Origin: Paracoccaceae bacterium
GTDB lineage: Bacteria; Pseudomonadota; Alphaproteobacteria; Rhodobacterales; Rhodobacteraceae
Length of the DNA: 12,197 bases
Reading direction: 5' to 3'
Assembly (NCBI GenBank): GCA_013214715.1
Contig: JABSSB010000153.1
Coordinates: 1 to 12,197, forward strand
Each line of letters starts with the position of its first letter. Position 1 is the first letter of the stretch. The notes below the pieces were generated by a model. The model did not search any database. It was not told the origin of the DNA and saw only the letters and a list, made by a program, of their open reading frames with translations. Positions 1 to 6,329 of this stretch are shown here, piece after piece. The translations under genes and the position numbers were made by a program.

Positions 1-1872
1 CACCGGCTTCACGGCCAGTTGTTCATACCCGTCGGTGGCGCCTTTGGCAGCGTTGCGGTGGTTGCGCATCACCCGCAACATATGCTGCGCGTTGCGCTCA
101 TAACCTGCAAAGGGTCCCAGCTCTCCGGCCATCTCGGCCGAGGTTGCATACGCGGTGCCGGTCATGATCGCCGTCAGAGACCCGGCCAGCGCGCGGCCTT
201 CATCGCTGTCATAGCCCAGGCCAAGGTTCATCAGCAGCCCGCCAATATTGGCATAGCCCAGACCCAGCGTACGGAAGTCGTAAGACAGCTGCGCGATTTC
301 CTTCGAAGGGAACTGCGCCATCGTCACCGAGATTTCCAGCGTCACAGTCCACAGACGCGAGGCGTGGATGTAATCCTCAACCTGGAACACACCATCCTTA
401 AGGAAAGTCAGCAGGTTCATCGAAGCCAAGTTGCAGGCCGTATCATCGAGGAACATATATTCCGAACACGGGTTCGACCCTCGGATCGGACCATCTTCGG
501 GGCAGGTATGCCATTCATTCACAGTGTCATGATACTGAATGCCCGGATCGGCGCAGGCCCAGGCCGCATGTCCGACTTTTCCCCATAGGTCGCGAGCTTT
601 CACCGTCTTGGCGACGGAGCCATCAACGCGGTTTACCAATTCCCAATCTGCGTCTTTCTCGACGGCGTGCAGAAAGGCGTTGGTCACGCGGATGGAGTTG
701 TTGGAGTTCTGACCCGATACCGAGCTGTAAGCCTCACTATCCCAGTCCGTGTTGTAGGTGGGGAATTCGATGCTGGTATGGCCCTGCTTGGCATAATCCA
801 GCACACGCTTGATATAAGTCTCTGGTATGGCTACACCTTTCGCCTCACGCACCGCCGATTTCAGCTGCGCATTGGCGTGCGGATCATAGGCATCTTCGGC
901 CTTGCCGTCCCAACCATTGATCGCGGCGAAAATCGCGTTCAACTTGGCTTCGTGCATCTTGGAGCCCGCCACAATCGAGGCCACTTTCTGCTCTTCGATG
1001 ACCTTCCATTCGATAAACTCTTCGATATCGGGATGATCGGCATCCACGATCACCATCTTGGCCGCGCGGCGCGTGGTGCCGCCTGATTTGATTGCACCTG
1101 CTGCGCGGTCGCCAATCTTGAGGAAGCCCATCAGGCCCGAGGACTTGCCGCCACCGGACAGTTTTTCGCCTTCGCCCCGCAGATGCGAGAAGTTGGTGCC
1201 GGTGCCAGAGCCGTATTTGAACAGGCGCGCCTCACGCACCCAAAGATCCATGATGCCGCCTTCGTTCACCAGATCGTCCTGCACGCCCTGGATAAAGCAG
1301 GCGTGCGGCTGGGGGTGCTCGTAGGAGGATTTCGACTTGGTCAGCTTGCCAGTCTTGTAATCGACATAGTGATGCCCCTGTGCTGGGCCGTCGATACCAT
1401 AGGCCCAGTGCAGGCCGGTGTTAAACCACTGAGGCGAGTTCGGCGCGGCGCGCTGGGTGGCCAGCATATGGCGCATTTCGTCAAAATAGGCTTGGGCATC
1501 TTCCTCGGTCGAGAAATAGCCGCCTTTCCAGCCCCAATAGGCCCAGGCGCCTGCCAGACGGTCAAAGACCTGCTTGGAGGAGGTTTCGCCGCCAAAACTA
1601 TCATTGTCATCGGCGGGCACCGAACGCCACAAGAACTCGGGCACGCCTTTTTCTTTCACTTTCCGCAACTTGGCAGGCACGCCTGCCTTGCGGAAATATT
1701 TCTGCGCGATCACATCTGAGGCGACCTGCGACCAGCTCGTCGGGACGTCGATATCCTTGAGCTGAAACACAATCGATCCGTCAGGGTTACGGATTTCCGA
1801 GGTGGCTTTTACGAATTCGATATCCGCGTACGCGTCCTGCCCGGCCTTGGTAAACGTTCTGTCAATTTTCAT
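1..1872 (-). CDS. nrdJ: Class II (adenosylcobalamin-dependent) ribonucleotide reductase, N-terminal part
   Basis: This cytoplasmic enzyme reduces ribonucleotides to deoxyribonucleotides using adenosylcobalamin to generate the thiyl radical, so it works with or without oxygen. The reading frame is open from the ATG at 1872 to the left edge, giving 624 codons without a stop; the 3' end is outside the window. Visible landmarks are HACFIQ with a Cys near residue 192 (the first redox cysteine), the FKYGSGTGTNFS and GGGKSSG stretches, and the finger-loop motif NPCSE with a Cys near residue 469, followed by the conserved TACNLASMNLL. Family members in alphaproteobacteria are usually around 1,200 residues, so about half is seen here. 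The start is supported by a GAGG-type ribosome site about 6 bases upstream (around 1878-1884, minus strand). NrdR-like boxes lie upstream. The family call is firm; only the C-terminal half is unseen. Confidence 0.96.
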   Translation of the reverse strand, partial: MKIDRTFTKAGQDAYADIEFVKATSEIRNPDGSIVFQLKDIDVPTSWSQVASDVIAQKYFRKAGVPAKLRKVKEKGVPEFLWRSVPADDNDSFGGETSSKQVFDRLAGAWAYWGWKGGYFSTEEDAQAYFDEMRHMLATQRAAPNSPQWFNTGLHWAYGIDGPAQGHHYVDYKTGKLTKSKSSYEHPQPHACFIQGVQDDLVNEGGIMDLWVREARLFKYGSGTGTNFSHLRGEGEKLSGGGKSSGLMGFLKIGDRAAGAIKSGGTTRRAAKMVIVDADHPDIEEFIEWKVIEEQKVASIVAGSKMHEAKLNAIFAAINGWDGKAEDAYDPHANAQLKSAVREAKGVAIPETYIKRVLDYAKQGHTSIEFPTYNTDWDSEAYSSVSGQNSNNSIRVTNAFLHAVEKDADWELVNRVDGSVAKTVKARDLWGKVGHAAWACADPGIQYHDTVNEWHTCPEDGPIRGSNPCSEYMFLDDTACNLASMNLLTFLKDGVFQVEDYIHASRLWTVTLEISVTMAQFPSKEIAQLSYDFRTLGLGYANIGGLLMNLGLGYDSDEGRALAGSLTAIMTGTAYATSAEMAGELGPFAGYERNAQHMLRVMRNHRNAAKGATDGYEQLAVKPV

Positions 1873-1930
1873 ATCCGCGCCTCTGCCTTTTTTGGCGGCC
1901 CCCGCCCCGGGTGACCTGTCTTAAATTGAG

Positions 1931-1993
1931 CGCCAGCGTCAAACAGCCCTCACGCATCGCGTGAGACGCGATCCGCTGGTCTTGATGACCAAC
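1931..1993 (-). promoter_or_regulatory. Foldable nrdJ 5' leader with alternative hairpins
   Basis: On the minus strand, 60-120 bases ahead of the nrdJ start, three pairings can be drawn. One is a perfect 7-bp hairpin, arms 1949-1955 and 1959-1965, with a 3-base loop. It sits inside a 6-bp stem formed by 1933-1938 (ccagcg) and 1974-1979 (cgctgg). A competing hairpin pairs 1975-1981 with 1987-1993 (one G-U pair, 5-base loop) and uses the same 1975-1979 arm. The outer stem and the competing hairpin therefore exclude each other. It matches no RNA family I know. GC-rich DNA yields such stems by chance, so confidence is moderate to low. Confidence 0.35.
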
Positions 1994-2051
1994 TCTGTCT
2001 GTGACTAGCTTTTTATAGTCCCTGAAAGGCCGCTTTTGCTTTTGCCCTCAC

Positions 2052-2067
2052 CCACTACATCTTGTGG
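2052..2067 (-). promoter_or_regulatory. NrdR box 1 (nrdJ operator)
   Basis: The 16-mer ccactacatcttgtgg matches the known NrdR consensus acaCwAtATaTwGtgt at every strongly conserved position (C4, A6, A8, T9, T11, G13). NrdR is the ATP/dATP-sensing repressor of ribonucleotide reductase genes and typically binds two such boxes. The site lies about 180 bases upstream of the nrdJ start, with a second box 30 bp further upstream. Confidence 0.75.
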
Positions 2068-2081
2068 GCGTGCGACCTTGC

Positions 2082-2097
2082 CCACACAATCTGGCGC
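2082..2097 (-). promoter_or_regulatory. NrdR box 2 (nrdJ operator)
   Basis: The 16-mer ccacacaatctggcgc is a weaker NrdR-box match: C4, A8, T9, T11 and G13 agree, A6 does not. It is offset by exactly 30 bp from box 1, in line with the roughly three helical turns usual for tandem NrdR boxes. The spacing, more than the sequence alone, supports the call. It overlaps the candidate nrdJ -10 element. Confidence 0.6.
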
Positions 2098-2129
2098 ATT
2101 CTCCCATAGATCGTCAACGCCGTTTTTTT
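2089..2129 (-). promoter_or_regulatory. Candidate nrdJ promoter with upstream A-tract
   Basis: On the minus strand an A7 tract (2123-2129) is followed by TTGACG (2112-2117), a good sigma-70 -35 element. With a 17-18 base spacer the -10 would be CCAGAT or CAGATT (2088-2094), a weak match inside NrdR box 2. This would start the transcript near 2080 and give a leader of about 200 bases. Operator overlap with the -10 fits repression by NrdR, but the poor -10 keeps this tentative. Confidence 0.4.
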
Positions 2130-2156
2130 ACCAAAATGTCATTCTTTTCTGTTGAC

Positions 2157-2167
2157 CTGTCAGACAG
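2157..2167. repeat. Short perfect inverted repeat (CTGTC-A-GACAG)
   Basis: An 11-base perfect palindrome with a single central base lies directly after and partly overlapping a TTGACC hexamer (2152-2157, plus strand) that could serve as a -35 element towards the lipoprotein gene. No clear -10 follows at 16-18 bases. It is a candidate operator and could equally be chance. Confidence 0.3.
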
Positions 2168-2205
2168 CCAAACGCAGCCCCGGCTCGTGCCGCGCCGCAG
2201 AACCC

Positions 2206-2217
2206 GTCACGTGTGAC
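2206..2217. repeat. Short perfect inverted repeat (GTCAC-GT-GTGAC)
   Basis: Perfect 5-bp arms with a 2-base centre, located about 150 bases ahead of the lipoprotein ATG. The symmetry resembles half-sites of dimeric regulators, but I cannot assign a family. Confidence 0.3.
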
Positions 2218-2366
2218 AAGAGGATTTCTTGATATTTCAATTTGCTAGAAGACGAGGCTGCCGGATCAGGTCAGATTCTTTTGGCCCGCTACAGGGCTGG
2301 CAATTGCGCGACGGGTCAGTGAAACCTATGTCTTTTGTATCACTGTGGCAGATCGTCCTTGGGTAT

Positions 2367-2837
2367 ATGACACAACAAACGCACAAGATTTGGATGCGCC
2401 TGGGGCCAATATGTGCCGCCTTGGCCCTGATATCGGCGTGTTCGACACCACAAAGCAGCGGCCCGTCCACCAGCTGGCGCGCGTTCTATGACAGCTACCC
2501 AACCGAACTCTATGACGCTCTGGCGGCTTATTGTTCCGGCCCCACCCGTGAATTCACGCCCCCGAAAGGTGGACGGGTGGAATGCCGCGAATACCTGCCG
2601 GCGGCCACATCCGCTGCGGTCACGTTGCGATTCGATGGCCGTCCGGATGCGCTCCCCCGGCTGGTGATCCGATACGATGCGCAGGAACGTGACGGCGGCT
2701 ATCTGGTGGAAAACAAGATCCTGATCGACGTGCCACAAAAGTCCGGCGATGATCTGACCGTGCCGCAAAACGATCCCCGCCTCGCAAGCCAGGTCAGCGA
2801 GCTATATGAACGCACCGGTGGCACGCTGGTTCCATGA
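2367..2837 (+). CDS. Small predicted outer-membrane lipoprotein of unknown function
   Basis: A 156-residue protein with a typical lipoprotein signal: a basic start (residues 7-11), a hydrophobic core (residues 12-22) and the lipobox ISAC with the modified Cys at residue 25. Ser follows the Cys, which by the +2 rule suggests the outer membrane. The mature part is hydrophilic, contains two further Cys (in AYCSGP and VECREY) that could form a disulphide, and shows no domain I recognise. The ATG at 2367 is preferred because it puts the signal peptide at the N-terminus; ATG 2329, ATG 2394 and TTG 2229 are alternatives, and no start has a strong ribosome site. The gene converges on tRNA-Pro with only 12 bases between. 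Function unknown. Confidence 0.75.
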   Translation: MTQQTHKIWMRLGPICAALALISACSTPQSSGPSTSWRAFYDSYPTELYDALAAYCSGPTREFTPPKGGRVECREYLPAATSAAVTLRFDGRPDALPRLVIRYDAQERDGGYLVENKILIDVPQKSGDDLTVPQNDPRLASQVSELYERTGGTLVP

Positions 2838-2849
2838 CTGGTGGGAAAG

Positions 2850-2926
2850 TGGTCGGGGCGGCGAGATTCGAACTCACGACCCCCTGTACCCAAAACAGGT
2901 GCGCTACCAGACTGCGCCACGCCCCG
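2850..2926 (-). tRNA. tRNA-Pro (anticodon UGG)
   Basis: A 77-base cloverleaf on the minus strand. The 7-bp acceptor stem pairs CGGGGCG (2926-2920) with CGCCCCG (2860-2854), followed by discriminator A and an encoded CCA ending at 2850. The T-arm carries GTTCGAATC, the D-arm carries AGTCTGGTAGCGC, and the anticodon arm is CTGT-TTTGGGT-ACAG with anticodon TGG (complement at 2890-2892). It lies 43 bases after the DUF192 gene on the same strand. There is no sign of an integrated element at its 3' end. Confidence 0.97.
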
Positions 2927-2969
2927 GACCGTGCGCCTTACTAGCGACAGCTTGCGCGGAAGGAAAGCC

Positions 2970-3434
2970 CTAACAGGACCAAATCGCGAGGTCTTGTGGC
3001 AAACGCGGATGTTGAAGCTGATCGCCTGCCGAAATCCCGTATCGACGCGCCAGCCCACCATTGATTTCCAGCACCATCAAGACGTTCTGCCCCCCGTCGA
3101 TGGAGGTCAGATCTCCCGGCACGGCCTCATGATGAACATGCTGCACCACACCATTTGCGCGCACAAAAATCATGTCGAGGGGAATCAGTGTGTTCTTCAT
3201 CCAGAAAACAGCGCGTTGCGGGGCGTCATACACGAATAACATGCCCGTCCGAGTCGGCATCTTTTCGACAAACATCAAACCTTGCGCACGCGATTCGTCG
3301 GTATCAGCAATCTCGACCGAAAACCGCGCTTCTCCCCAGTCGCCACGCAAGGCAACAAGGTCATCCCGGCAGGCCGCGGCCGCCATGCCAGCCCACAAGG
3401 CCAACCCTACGCATGCAAGAAATATAACGCGCAT
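2970..3434 (-). CDS. Exported DUF192 family protein
   Basis: A 154-residue protein with an N-terminal signal peptide (hydrophobic residues 3-20, AAA-type cleavage region before the first Cys) and one DUF192 domain filling the rest. The family signature is clear: QGLMFVEKMPTRTGMLFVY, then VFWMKNTLIPLDMIFV and a C-terminal VLEINGG. DUF192 proteins are small periplasmic or extracellular proteins whose biochemical role is not established. The ATG at 3434 is chosen because AAGGGG precedes it by 7 bases; a TTG one codon upstream is less likely. The cold-shock gene lies upstream on the same strand, separated by 74 bases that include a strong hairpin, so expression may be partly read-through from it. 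Confidence 0.9.
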   Translation of the reverse strand: MRVIFLACVGLALWAGMAAAACRDDLVALRGDWGEARFSVEIADTDESRAQGLMFVEKMPTRTGMLFVYDAPQRAVFWMKNTLIPLDMIFVRANGVVQHVHHEAVPGDLTSIDGGQNVLMVLEINGGLARRYGISAGDQLQHPRLPQDLAIWSC

Positions 3435-3464
3435 CAAAATGCCCCTTCCGCGTCGCGCCAGACC

Positions 3465-3498
3465 AAAAGGGGGTCGGGGCGAACCTCATCGCCCCGAC
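3465..3498 (-). terminator. Hairpin terminator or attenuator after the cold-shock gene
   Basis: A perfect 10-bp GC-rich stem (arms 3473-3482 and 3489-3498, 6-base loop) starts 10 bases after the cold-shock stop codon. In the minus-strand direction it is followed by CCCC then TTTT (3472-3465). The short T-run makes it an imperfect rho-independent terminator, so some read-through into the DUF192 gene is plausible. Confidence 0.6.
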
Positions 3499-3508
3499 TA
3501 AATCAGCA

Positions 3509-4045
3509 TCAGGCGTCGTCTTCCAGAGCCATTTCCCAGGACAGGATTTCGGCAGCCATCCGGCCCCGCTTGCCTTCGATCACCCGCAAGGCCAGCGCCT
3601 CTCCGGGTTGAAGATCGGCCAGACCGGACTGGCGCAGAACCTCGATATGCAGAAACACATCTTCGGGACGGCCGAACACATTGGCAAAACCAAAGCCTTT
3701 GCCCTTGTCGAACCATTTCACACGCGCCGGTTCCATGTCCATCTCATCGAGATCATCATCGGTGAGATGCGCAAAATCGTTCAGCACCGGCGCGCTCACA
3801 TCCCGTTCTGGCGGGACCAAACGCACGATTTCGAGCGCTTGCACACCGCGTTCGGTTTGGTGGGTGACGATTTCGACCTGCGTGCCTTCGGCGATTGAAC
3901 TCTGACCGAAATTCCGCAATACGTTCACGTGAAGCAGAATGTCATCGCCGCCGGCATCCGACACGACGAATCCAAACCCCTTCATTGGGTCGAACCATTT
4001 CACTCGACCCTGCACGTGATGAAGACTTGAGAGATCCTCTGCCAC
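3509..4045 (-). CDS. Two-domain cold-shock (CSD) RNA/DNA-binding protein
   Basis: A 178-residue protein with two cold-shock domains, unlike the roughly 70-residue single-domain CspA type. Domain 1 spans about residues 11-76 with VKWFDPMKGFGFV (RNP1) and DILLHV (RNP2). An acidic linker (DDDLDEMDME) leads to domain 2, residues about 106-170, with VKWFDKGKGFGFA and DVFLHI. Such proteins bind single-stranded nucleic acid and act as RNA chaperones in the cytoplasm. The GTG at 4045 is chosen because GAGG sits 5 bases upstream and the protein then begins just ahead of the first domain, as in relatives I recall. A longer frame from 4135 would add 30 lysine- and threonine-rich codons that run through the promoter. 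A strong hairpin follows the stop. Confidence 0.92.
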   Translation of the reverse strand: MAEDLSSLHHVQGRVKWFDPMKGFGFVVSDAGGDDILLHVNVLRNFGQSSIAEGTQVEIVTHQTERGVQALEIVRLVPPERDVSAPVLNDFAHLTDDDLDEMDMEPARVKWFDKGKGFGFANVFGRPEDVFLHIEVLRQSGLADLQPGEALALRVIEGKRGRMAAEILSWEMALEDDA

Positions 4046-4070
4046 GTTTTCCTCGCACAACTTGTTTTTT

Positions 4071-4093
4071 AGTATATTTGTTACAATGTTACA
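4071..4093 (-). promoter_or_regulatory. Cold-shock gene promoter region with 8-bp-period direct repeat
   Basis: On the minus strand TATACT (4071-4076) is a near-consensus -10 about 26 bases ahead of the GTG start, which implies a short A-rich leader. Directly upstream two copies of TGTAACA (4087-4093 and 4079-4085) are separated by one base, in the spacer where a weak -35 would abut. No good -35 hexamer is present at 16-18 bases, which suggests activator dependence, an alternative sigma factor or an AT-driven promoter. Confidence 0.45.
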
Positions 4094-4170
4094 TTTGGTG
4101 CTTTTTGCCCTCTTGCGCAAGGTGAAACAGGTCACGAGAACATCAATTTAACGTACGATTACCGGTGCGG

Positions 4171-4776
4171 TCACGGGTTCAGGCGGGAAACCGCCCATTC
4201 CGTATCAAAATTGGGCCGTTTCCATTGAAATCTGTCATGAAGGCGGAACGCGCCATCTGCCCAGAACTCAATTTCAAGAGGACGAACCCGGAACCCGCCC
4301 CAAAACGGTGGCCGATCCGGCTTTGAGCCCTTGGCGGCAGTGACCTTGGCGACCTCGGCAATCAGGTGCCCGCGACCCGACAATGGCTGCGACTGATCCG
4401 ACGCCCAGGCGCCCAGACGGCTTTTGATATCACGTGATTGGTAATAGGCATCTGCCTGCGGCCCGTCCTCTTTCGTGACCAGCCCCCGCACCCGGACCTG
4501 ACGGCGCAGTGATTTCCAATGCAGGACAAAGGCAGCTTTACCGCTTGCGGTTATCTCCCGCCCCTTGGCCGAGCCATAATTGGTGTAGAACACGAAGGCA
4601 TCGGCTTCGATTTCCTTTAGCAGGACAACGCGCACATTGGGCAGACCATCAGCATCGACGGTGGACAGCGCCATCGCGTTTGGATCGTTGATCTCTTGCG
4701 CCTCGGCTTCGGTCAGCCATTCGCGGGTTAGGACAAAGGGATCATCTCCGGCAAAAATGCCACTGCGGTCGCTCAT
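4171..4776 (-). CDS. pdxH: Pyridoxamine/pyridoxine 5'-phosphate oxidase
   Basis: A 201-residue cytoplasmic flavoenzyme that oxidises pyridoxamine or pyridoxine 5'-phosphate to pyridoxal 5'-phosphate with FMN and oxygen, the last step of vitamin B6 synthesis and salvage. The FMN-binding segment RVVLLKEIEADAFVFYTNY is at residues 49-67, followed by GSAKGREI (residues 68-75). The C-terminal family block LEIEFWADGAFRLHDR is near residues 167-182, and the protein ends in the characteristic W-x-x-x-RLNP. It is slightly shorter than the 218-residue E. coli enzyme. GAAAGGA lies 5 bases ahead of the ATG. It is divergent from fabI and lies 125 bases upstream of the cold-shock gene on the same strand. 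Its product is the cofactor of the aminotransferase at 6330-7520, but the genes are not in one operon. Confidence 0.97.
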   Translation of the reverse strand: MSDRSGIFAGDDPFVLTREWLTEAEAQEINDPNAMALSTVDADGLPNVRVVLLKEIEADAFVFYTNYGSAKGREITASGKAAFVLHWKSLRRQVRVRGLVTKEDGPQADAYYQSRDIKSRLGAWASDQSQPLSGRGHLIAEVAKVTAAKGSKPDRPPFWGGFRVRPLEIEFWADGAFRLHDRFQWKRPNFDTEWAVSRLNP

Positions 4777-4799
4777 GTTGATCCTTTCAATATCTTTCT

Positions 4800-4858
4800 G
4801 CCAGACCTAGGCCAGTGCGCCTGTCGGCTCAAGCCCGCAAGGCTTGATGCGGTCTGGC
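4800..4858. repeat. Nested inverted repeats between pdxH and fabI (possible three-way junction)
   Basis: An 8-bp outer stem pairs 4800-4807 (gccagacc) with 4851-4858 (ggtctggc). Inside are a 7-bp hairpin (4829-4835 with 4841-4847, 5-base loop) and a weaker 4-bp hairpin (4809-4812 with 4819-4822). Together they can draw a three-way junction in either strand. It sits between divergent genes, so it terminates neither; it could be in the fabI or pdxH leader, or be a DNA operator. No known RNA family was recognised. Confidence 0.45.
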
Positions 4859-4905
4859 CAATCTTCTAAAGGTCGAAGAACCAACTAAAAGGGGCGTGAA
4901 AACGC

Positions 4906-5724
4906 ATGTCGAACGAGCTGATGGCCGGAAAACGCGGTCTGATCATGGGTCTGGCCAATGACAAATCCATTGCCTGGGGCATTGCAAAACAACTGGCCGA
5001 TGCTGGGGCCGAACTGGCATTTTCTTATCAAGGGGAAGCGCTGAAAAAGCGTGTCGATCCGCTGGCCGCACAACTGGGCAGCGATATTGTTCTGCCCTGT
5101 GATGTGACGGATGAGGCGTCGCTGGATGCGCTGTTCGACTCACTGAAAGAGACCTGGGGCTCGCTGGATTTCGTGGTTCATGCGATCGGCTTTTCTGACA
5201 AGAACGAATTGCGCGGGCGCTATGTCGATACCAGCCGCGCCAATTTCGCCATGTCGATGGATATCTCGGTCTATTCCTTCACGGCCGTTGTGCAGCGGGC
5301 GGAAAAGATGATGTCCGACGGCGGGTCGATCCTGACCTTGACCTATTATGGCGCCGAGCAGGTTATGCCGCATTACAATGTGATGGGCGTGGCCAAGGCC
5401 GCGCTTGAGGCGTCGGTAATGTACCTGGCCGAAGATCTCGGAAAGCGCGGCATCCGGGTGAACGCCATCTCCGCCGGGCCGATCAAGACGCTGGCAGCTT
5501 CGGGCATAGGAGATTTCCGCTATATCCTGAAATGGAATGAGCTGAACTCCCCCCTGCGGCGCAATGTGACCACCGATGATGTGGGGCGGTCCGCGCTCTA
5601 TCTTCTGTCGGATCTGTCCTCGGGCGTGACGGGTGAAAACCTGCATGTCGATTCGGGCTATCACGTCGTCGGGATGAAGGCGGTAGACGCGCCCGATATC
5701 GACGTGGTCACCGGGCGAAAATAA
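4906..5724 (+). CDS. fabI: Enoyl-[acyl-carrier-protein] reductase (NADH), FabI type
   Basis: A 272-residue short-chain dehydrogenase superfamily enzyme that reduces enoyl-ACP to acyl-ACP in each round of type II fatty-acid synthesis, in the cytoplasm. The FabI-type nucleotide site GLIMGLANDKSIAWGIAK is at residues 11-28. The catalytic pair Tyr157 and Lys164 has the FabI spacing Y-x6-K, with the additional conserved Tyr147; E. coli FabI has Tyr146, Tyr156 and Lys163. SAGPIKTLAASGI (substrate-loop region) and the C-terminal VTGENLHVDSGYH are also typical. Length is close to the usual 260-270. A purine-rich AAAAGGGG precedes the ATG by about 11 bases, slightly far. It is followed after 51 bases by gpt on the same strand. 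Confidence 0.97.
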   Translation: MSNELMAGKRGLIMGLANDKSIAWGIAKQLADAGAELAFSYQGEALKKRVDPLAAQLGSDIVLPCDVTDEASLDALFDSLKETWGSLDFVVHAIGFSDKNELRGRYVDTSRANFAMSMDISVYSFTAVVQRAEKMMSDGGSILTLTYYGAEQVMPHYNVMGVAKAALEASVMYLAEDLGKRGIRVNAISAGPIKTLAASGIGDFRYILKWNELNSPLRRNVTTDDVGRSALYLLSDLSSGVTGENLHVDSGYHVVGMKAVDAPDIDVVTGRK

Positions 5725-5775
5725 AGGCCGGAAATAACGGGCCGCACATACCTGCCAGCGACAAGGACAGATAAG

Positions 5776-6279
5776 ATGACAGACCGCCTGCCCCATGAAA
5801 AAGGCTTCCACATCAGCTGGGACCAAATCCACCGTGACAGCCGGGCGCTGGCCTGGCGTCTGGACGGGCATGGGCCCGATGATGGCGCGTGGCGCGCTGT
5901 CGTGGCGATCACCCGTGGCGGCATGGCCCCGGCCATGATCGTTGCGCGCGAATTGGACATTCGCACCGTCGACACGATTTCGGTGAAATCCTATCACCAT
6001 CAGGCGCAGGGCGAGGCTGAAGTCCTCAAAAGCCCCGATGCCGGGATGATGGGCGATGGCGAAGGCATCCTGATCGTCGATGATCTGGTCGATAGCGGAA
6101 AGACGCTGGAACTGGTGCGCCGGCTTTATCCAAAGGCGCATTTTGCCACCGTCTATGCCAAGCCCAAAGGCCGCCCGATGGTCGATACCTTCATCACCGA
6201 GGTCAGCCAGGACACGTGGATCTTCTTCCCCTGGGATATGGCCCTGCAATATGTCGAGCCCTATCGCGGCACTGATTGA
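5776..6279 (+). CDS. gpt: Xanthine(-guanine) phosphoribosyltransferase
   Basis: A 167-residue purine salvage enzyme that transfers the phosphoribosyl group of PRPP to xanthine or guanine, giving XMP or GMP in the cytoplasm or at the inner membrane face. The type I PRTase PRPP-binding loop ILIVDDLVDSGKT is at residues 98-110, the ITRGG segment at 45-49, and the base-binding C-terminal region DTWIFFPWDM at 146-155 closely resembles the corresponding DTWIEQPWDM of the E. coli enzyme. It is about 15 residues longer than E. coli Gpt (152). AAGGA lies about 9 bases ahead of the ATG. It follows fabI by 51 bases and may share its transcript. Guanine/xanthine preference cannot be settled by reading alone. 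Confidence 0.93.
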   Translation: MTDRLPHEKGFHISWDQIHRDSRALAWRLDGHGPDDGAWRAVVAITRGGMAPAMIVARELDIRTVDTISVKSYHHQAQGEAEVLKSPDAGMMGDGEGILIVDDLVDSGKTLELVRRLYPKAHFATVYAKPKGRPMVDTFITEVSQDTWIFFPWDMALQYVEPYRGTD

Positions 6280-6329
6280 CGTCACGATCGCGATATCTGT
6301 CGCTGTCACACCTGCCCCGGATGCACCCC

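Larger units (their letters stand above)
1873..2366. other. Long divergent intergenic region between nrdJ and the lipoprotein gene
   Basis: About 490 bases without a convincing gene. An open frame from a TTG at 2229 extends the lipoprotein N-terminus, but its first 46 codons lack the character of a signal peptide or a conserved domain. The region contains the apparent nrdJ promoter and NrdR boxes, a GC-rich foldable nrdJ leader, an A-tract on the minus strand (2123-2129), and two short perfect inverted repeats nearer the lipoprotein gene. No cobalamin-riboswitch B12-box core was recognised by eye on the minus strand. Confidence 0.7.

Noticed and set aside
19..1719. Several plus-strand open frames at the left end
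   Set aside because: All overlap nrdJ, whose minus-strand frame is open throughout and carries clear reductase motifs.
1873..2080. Cobalamin riboswitch ahead of the B12-dependent reductase
   Set aside because: No B12-box or conserved riboswitch core was found on the minus strand when reading the leader.
2850..2926. tRNA-Pro as an integration site for a mobile element
   Set aside because: No integrase gene, no duplicated tRNA 3' end in the window and no compositional shift nearby.
4046..4135. N-terminal extension of the cold-shock protein from 4135
   Set aside because: It would translate through the AT-rich promoter with its -10; the GTG at 4045 has a good ribosome site and begins just before the first domain.
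6277..6284. TGACGTCA palindrome after gpt
   Set aside because: An 8-base palindrome is expected by chance and no promoter elements are arranged around it.
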